Source: Planctomycetota bacterium
GTDB lineage: Bacteria; Planctomycetota; Brocadiia; JAJRTI01
DNA length: 13,729 nucleotides
Assembly: GCA_024278415.1 (NCBI GenBank)
Contig: JAJRTI010000554.1
Location: 1 to 13,729, forward strand
Direction: 5' to 3'
Below are positions 12,546 through 13,729 of the stretch, piece by piece; position 1 is the stretch's first letter, and each line of letters starts with the position of its first letter. The notes beneath the pieces were generated by a model. It ran no database searches and had not been told where the DNA came from. It was given only the letters and a program-made list of their open reading frames with translations. Both the position numbers and the translations under genes were made by a program.

Positions 12546-13646
12546 ATGTACAACATCCCGGCAATTCGCCAAGACCCGGCCGCGTTCGAGCGGCTCCAGC
12601 GCGTCGTGGGCGACGCGGCGGGCCGGGCCGCCTGGCCCAGGTCGGCCAAGATCAAGCTCACGTATCGCTGCAACCTGCGATGCGTCATGTGCAAGTATTG
12701 GAGAGGCCCAAGGGGCGACGAAATCGATACCCGCACCGTGTTGTGTGTGTTGGACGACCTGGCGCAACTGGGCTGCCGCAAGGTGCATTTTTCGGGAGGC
12801 GAAGTGCTCACGCGGCGCGACTTCCTATGCGTCGCAGAGGCGGGAGTCGCACTGGGGCTCAAGGTCAATTTCACGACCAACGCGACGCTCATCGACAAGG
12901 GCACCGCGCGCGCGCTCGCCAAACTGCGCGTGAACAGCGTGGCCGTGTCGTTCGACGGCGCAGACGCCAAGACGCACGACTGCATGCGCGGAGTCGAGGG
13001 CGCGTTCAAGGCCGCGACGAAGGGCGCGGGGCTCGTGGCGAAGTACGCAAAGAAGGGCTTCCCCAAGCTGCGCGTCAACATGGTGCTGACCCGGCGCAAC
13101 TACCACGCCGCGCCCGACGTGCTGCGGCTCGCACACGAGTTGGGCGCGGTCGAAGTGCATCCCATGCCGGTGGACGCGAAAGGGCAGGAGAAGATGCGCC
13201 TGTCCAAGGCGCACCTGCGCGACTACAAAGCCAACGTCGCGCCGGAGGTCAAGGCGTTGCGGAAGCAGTTCGGCTTCTCAACGGACCGGGACTACGTCTA
13301 TCCGTTTGGCCGCACCAAGGAGGAGGCGAATTGCTCGAAGCAGGGGCTCTACGCCCGCGGCTACTACGACGAGCGCCCGTGCTACGTCCCGTGGCTGCAC
13401 ACCTTCATCGAGTGGTCGGGCGACGTGTACCTCTGCTGCATGGCCCGCGGCCACACGCAGCCGCTGGGCAACGTGCGCGAGATGCCGATCCGCGAGATTC
13501 TCTCGGGCGACGCGTACGCCGCGATTCGGCAGCACTTCATGCACGACCGCCTCGACGTGTGCGCGCAGTGCGACAACTTCCTCGCGGAGAACCGCGCACT
13601 GCACGAGACGCTGTCCGCCATGTCTCGTCCCCTCTGGAGCGGTTGA
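12546..13646 (+). CDS. Radical SAM protein with SPASM-type C-terminus
   Basis: Predicted 4Fe-4S radical SAM enzyme; the substrate is unknown. The 366-aa product has the cluster motif RCNLRCVMC (C42, C46, C49), the SAM-binding FSGGEVLTR (82-90) and barrel strands such as VNFTTNATLI and VNSVAVSFDGAD. A C-terminal Cys set (C279, C297, C298, C339, C342) lies in CYVPW, GDVYLCCMARG, LGNV and VCAQCDNF, the pattern of SPASM/twitch domains that bind auxiliary Fe-S clusters. SPASM enzymes modify peptides or sulfatases, or handle nucleotides and cofactors; no precursor peptide is seen next door. It follows the FmdB-like gene by 28 bases. The start is the first ATG in frame after that gene; its Shine-Dalgarno is unusual, see the hairpin at 12524. 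Confidence 0.9.
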   Translation: MYNIPAIRQDPAAFERLQRVVGDAAGRAAWPRSAKIKLTYRCNLRCVMCKYWRGPRGDEIDTRTVLCVLDDLAQLGCRKVHFSGGEVLTRRDFLCVAEAGVALGLKVNFTTNATLIDKGTARALAKLRVNSVAVSFDGADAKTHDCMRGVEGAFKAATKGAGLVAKYAKKGFPKLRVNMVLTRRNYHAAPDVLRLAHELGAVEVHPMPVDAKGQEKMRLSKAHLRDYKANVAPEVKALRKQFGFSTDRDYVYPFGRTKEEANCSKQGLYARGYYDERPCYVPWLHTFIEWSGDVYLCCMARGHTQPLGNVREMPIREILSGDAYAAIRQHFMHDRLDVCAQCDNFLAENRALHETLSAMSRPLWSG

Positions 13647-13666
13647 CTTCAGCACGGCAATGTTGA

Positions 13667-13729
13667 GCGTAAAACGTAAAGCGTAAAGCGTAAAACGTAA
13701 AGCGTAAAACGTAAAGCGTAAAACGTAAA
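13667..13729. repeat. Heptanucleotide tandem repeat (RCGTAAA x9) at the window end
   Basis: Nine uninterrupted 7-base units, GCGTAAA or ACGTAAA, in the order G-A-G-G-A-G-A-G-A at the first base; mostly a 14-base GCGTAAA+ACGTAAA dimer. It starts 21 bases after the radical SAM stop and runs off the window edge, so the true length is unknown. Base composition is strikingly A-rich against the surrounding GC-rich DNA. Confidence 0.9.

Noticed and set aside
13667..13729. CRISPR array at the window end
   Set aside because: Units are contiguous 7-mers without spacers; this is a simple tandem repeat.

Overview
The window is GC-rich bacterial DNA. It is densely coding, with two divergent halves. The leftward half (minus strand, about 5430 down to 726) is a housekeeping block: tRNA-Val, thrS, infC, rpmI, rplT, then an EamA-type transporter. 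thrS-infC-rpmI-rplT is a widely conserved bacterial cluster. High GC, many short hairpin repeats between genes, dockerin-like calcium-loop repeats and the mixed gene content suggest a PVC/Planctomycetota-like or similar environmental lineage. No marker here settles the phylum.

The rightward half starts after a 400-base intergenic stretch with a hairpin-rich repeat element. First come a SAM hydroxide adenosyltransferase (SAM hydrolase) and bioA, 4 bases apart and probably co-transcribed. bioA ends inside a C/G-rich hairpin repeat that supplies its last codons and stop. Next is a pair 12 bases apart: an archaemetzincin-like zinc metalloprotease, and an AI-2E/PerM-family membrane protein whose predicted periplasmic loop carries nine calcium-binding-type D-x-[ND]-x-N-G-x-[YFW]-D repeats. 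Downstream of it is a tandem array of terminator-like hairpins.

A further set follows: two paralogous cytochrome c'-like proteins (one secreted, one a lipoprotein with a Cys-rich linker), an FmdB-type zinc-ribbon protein with a Cys-rich tail, and a radical SAM/SPASM protein. The window ends inside a perfect heptanucleotide tandem repeat.

The most notable points are: (1) the calcium-loop insertion in the AI-2E-family protein beside a zinc protease; (2) an infC gene with no ATG, GTG or TTG that can encode its N-terminal domain, where ACG after a perfect GGAGGT is the best start; (3) the five-copy terminator-like hairpin array; (4) a tRNA-Val with C instead of U at position 33; (5) the tandem cytochrome c' duplication. 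All functional statements come from motif recognition by eye; no database search was run.
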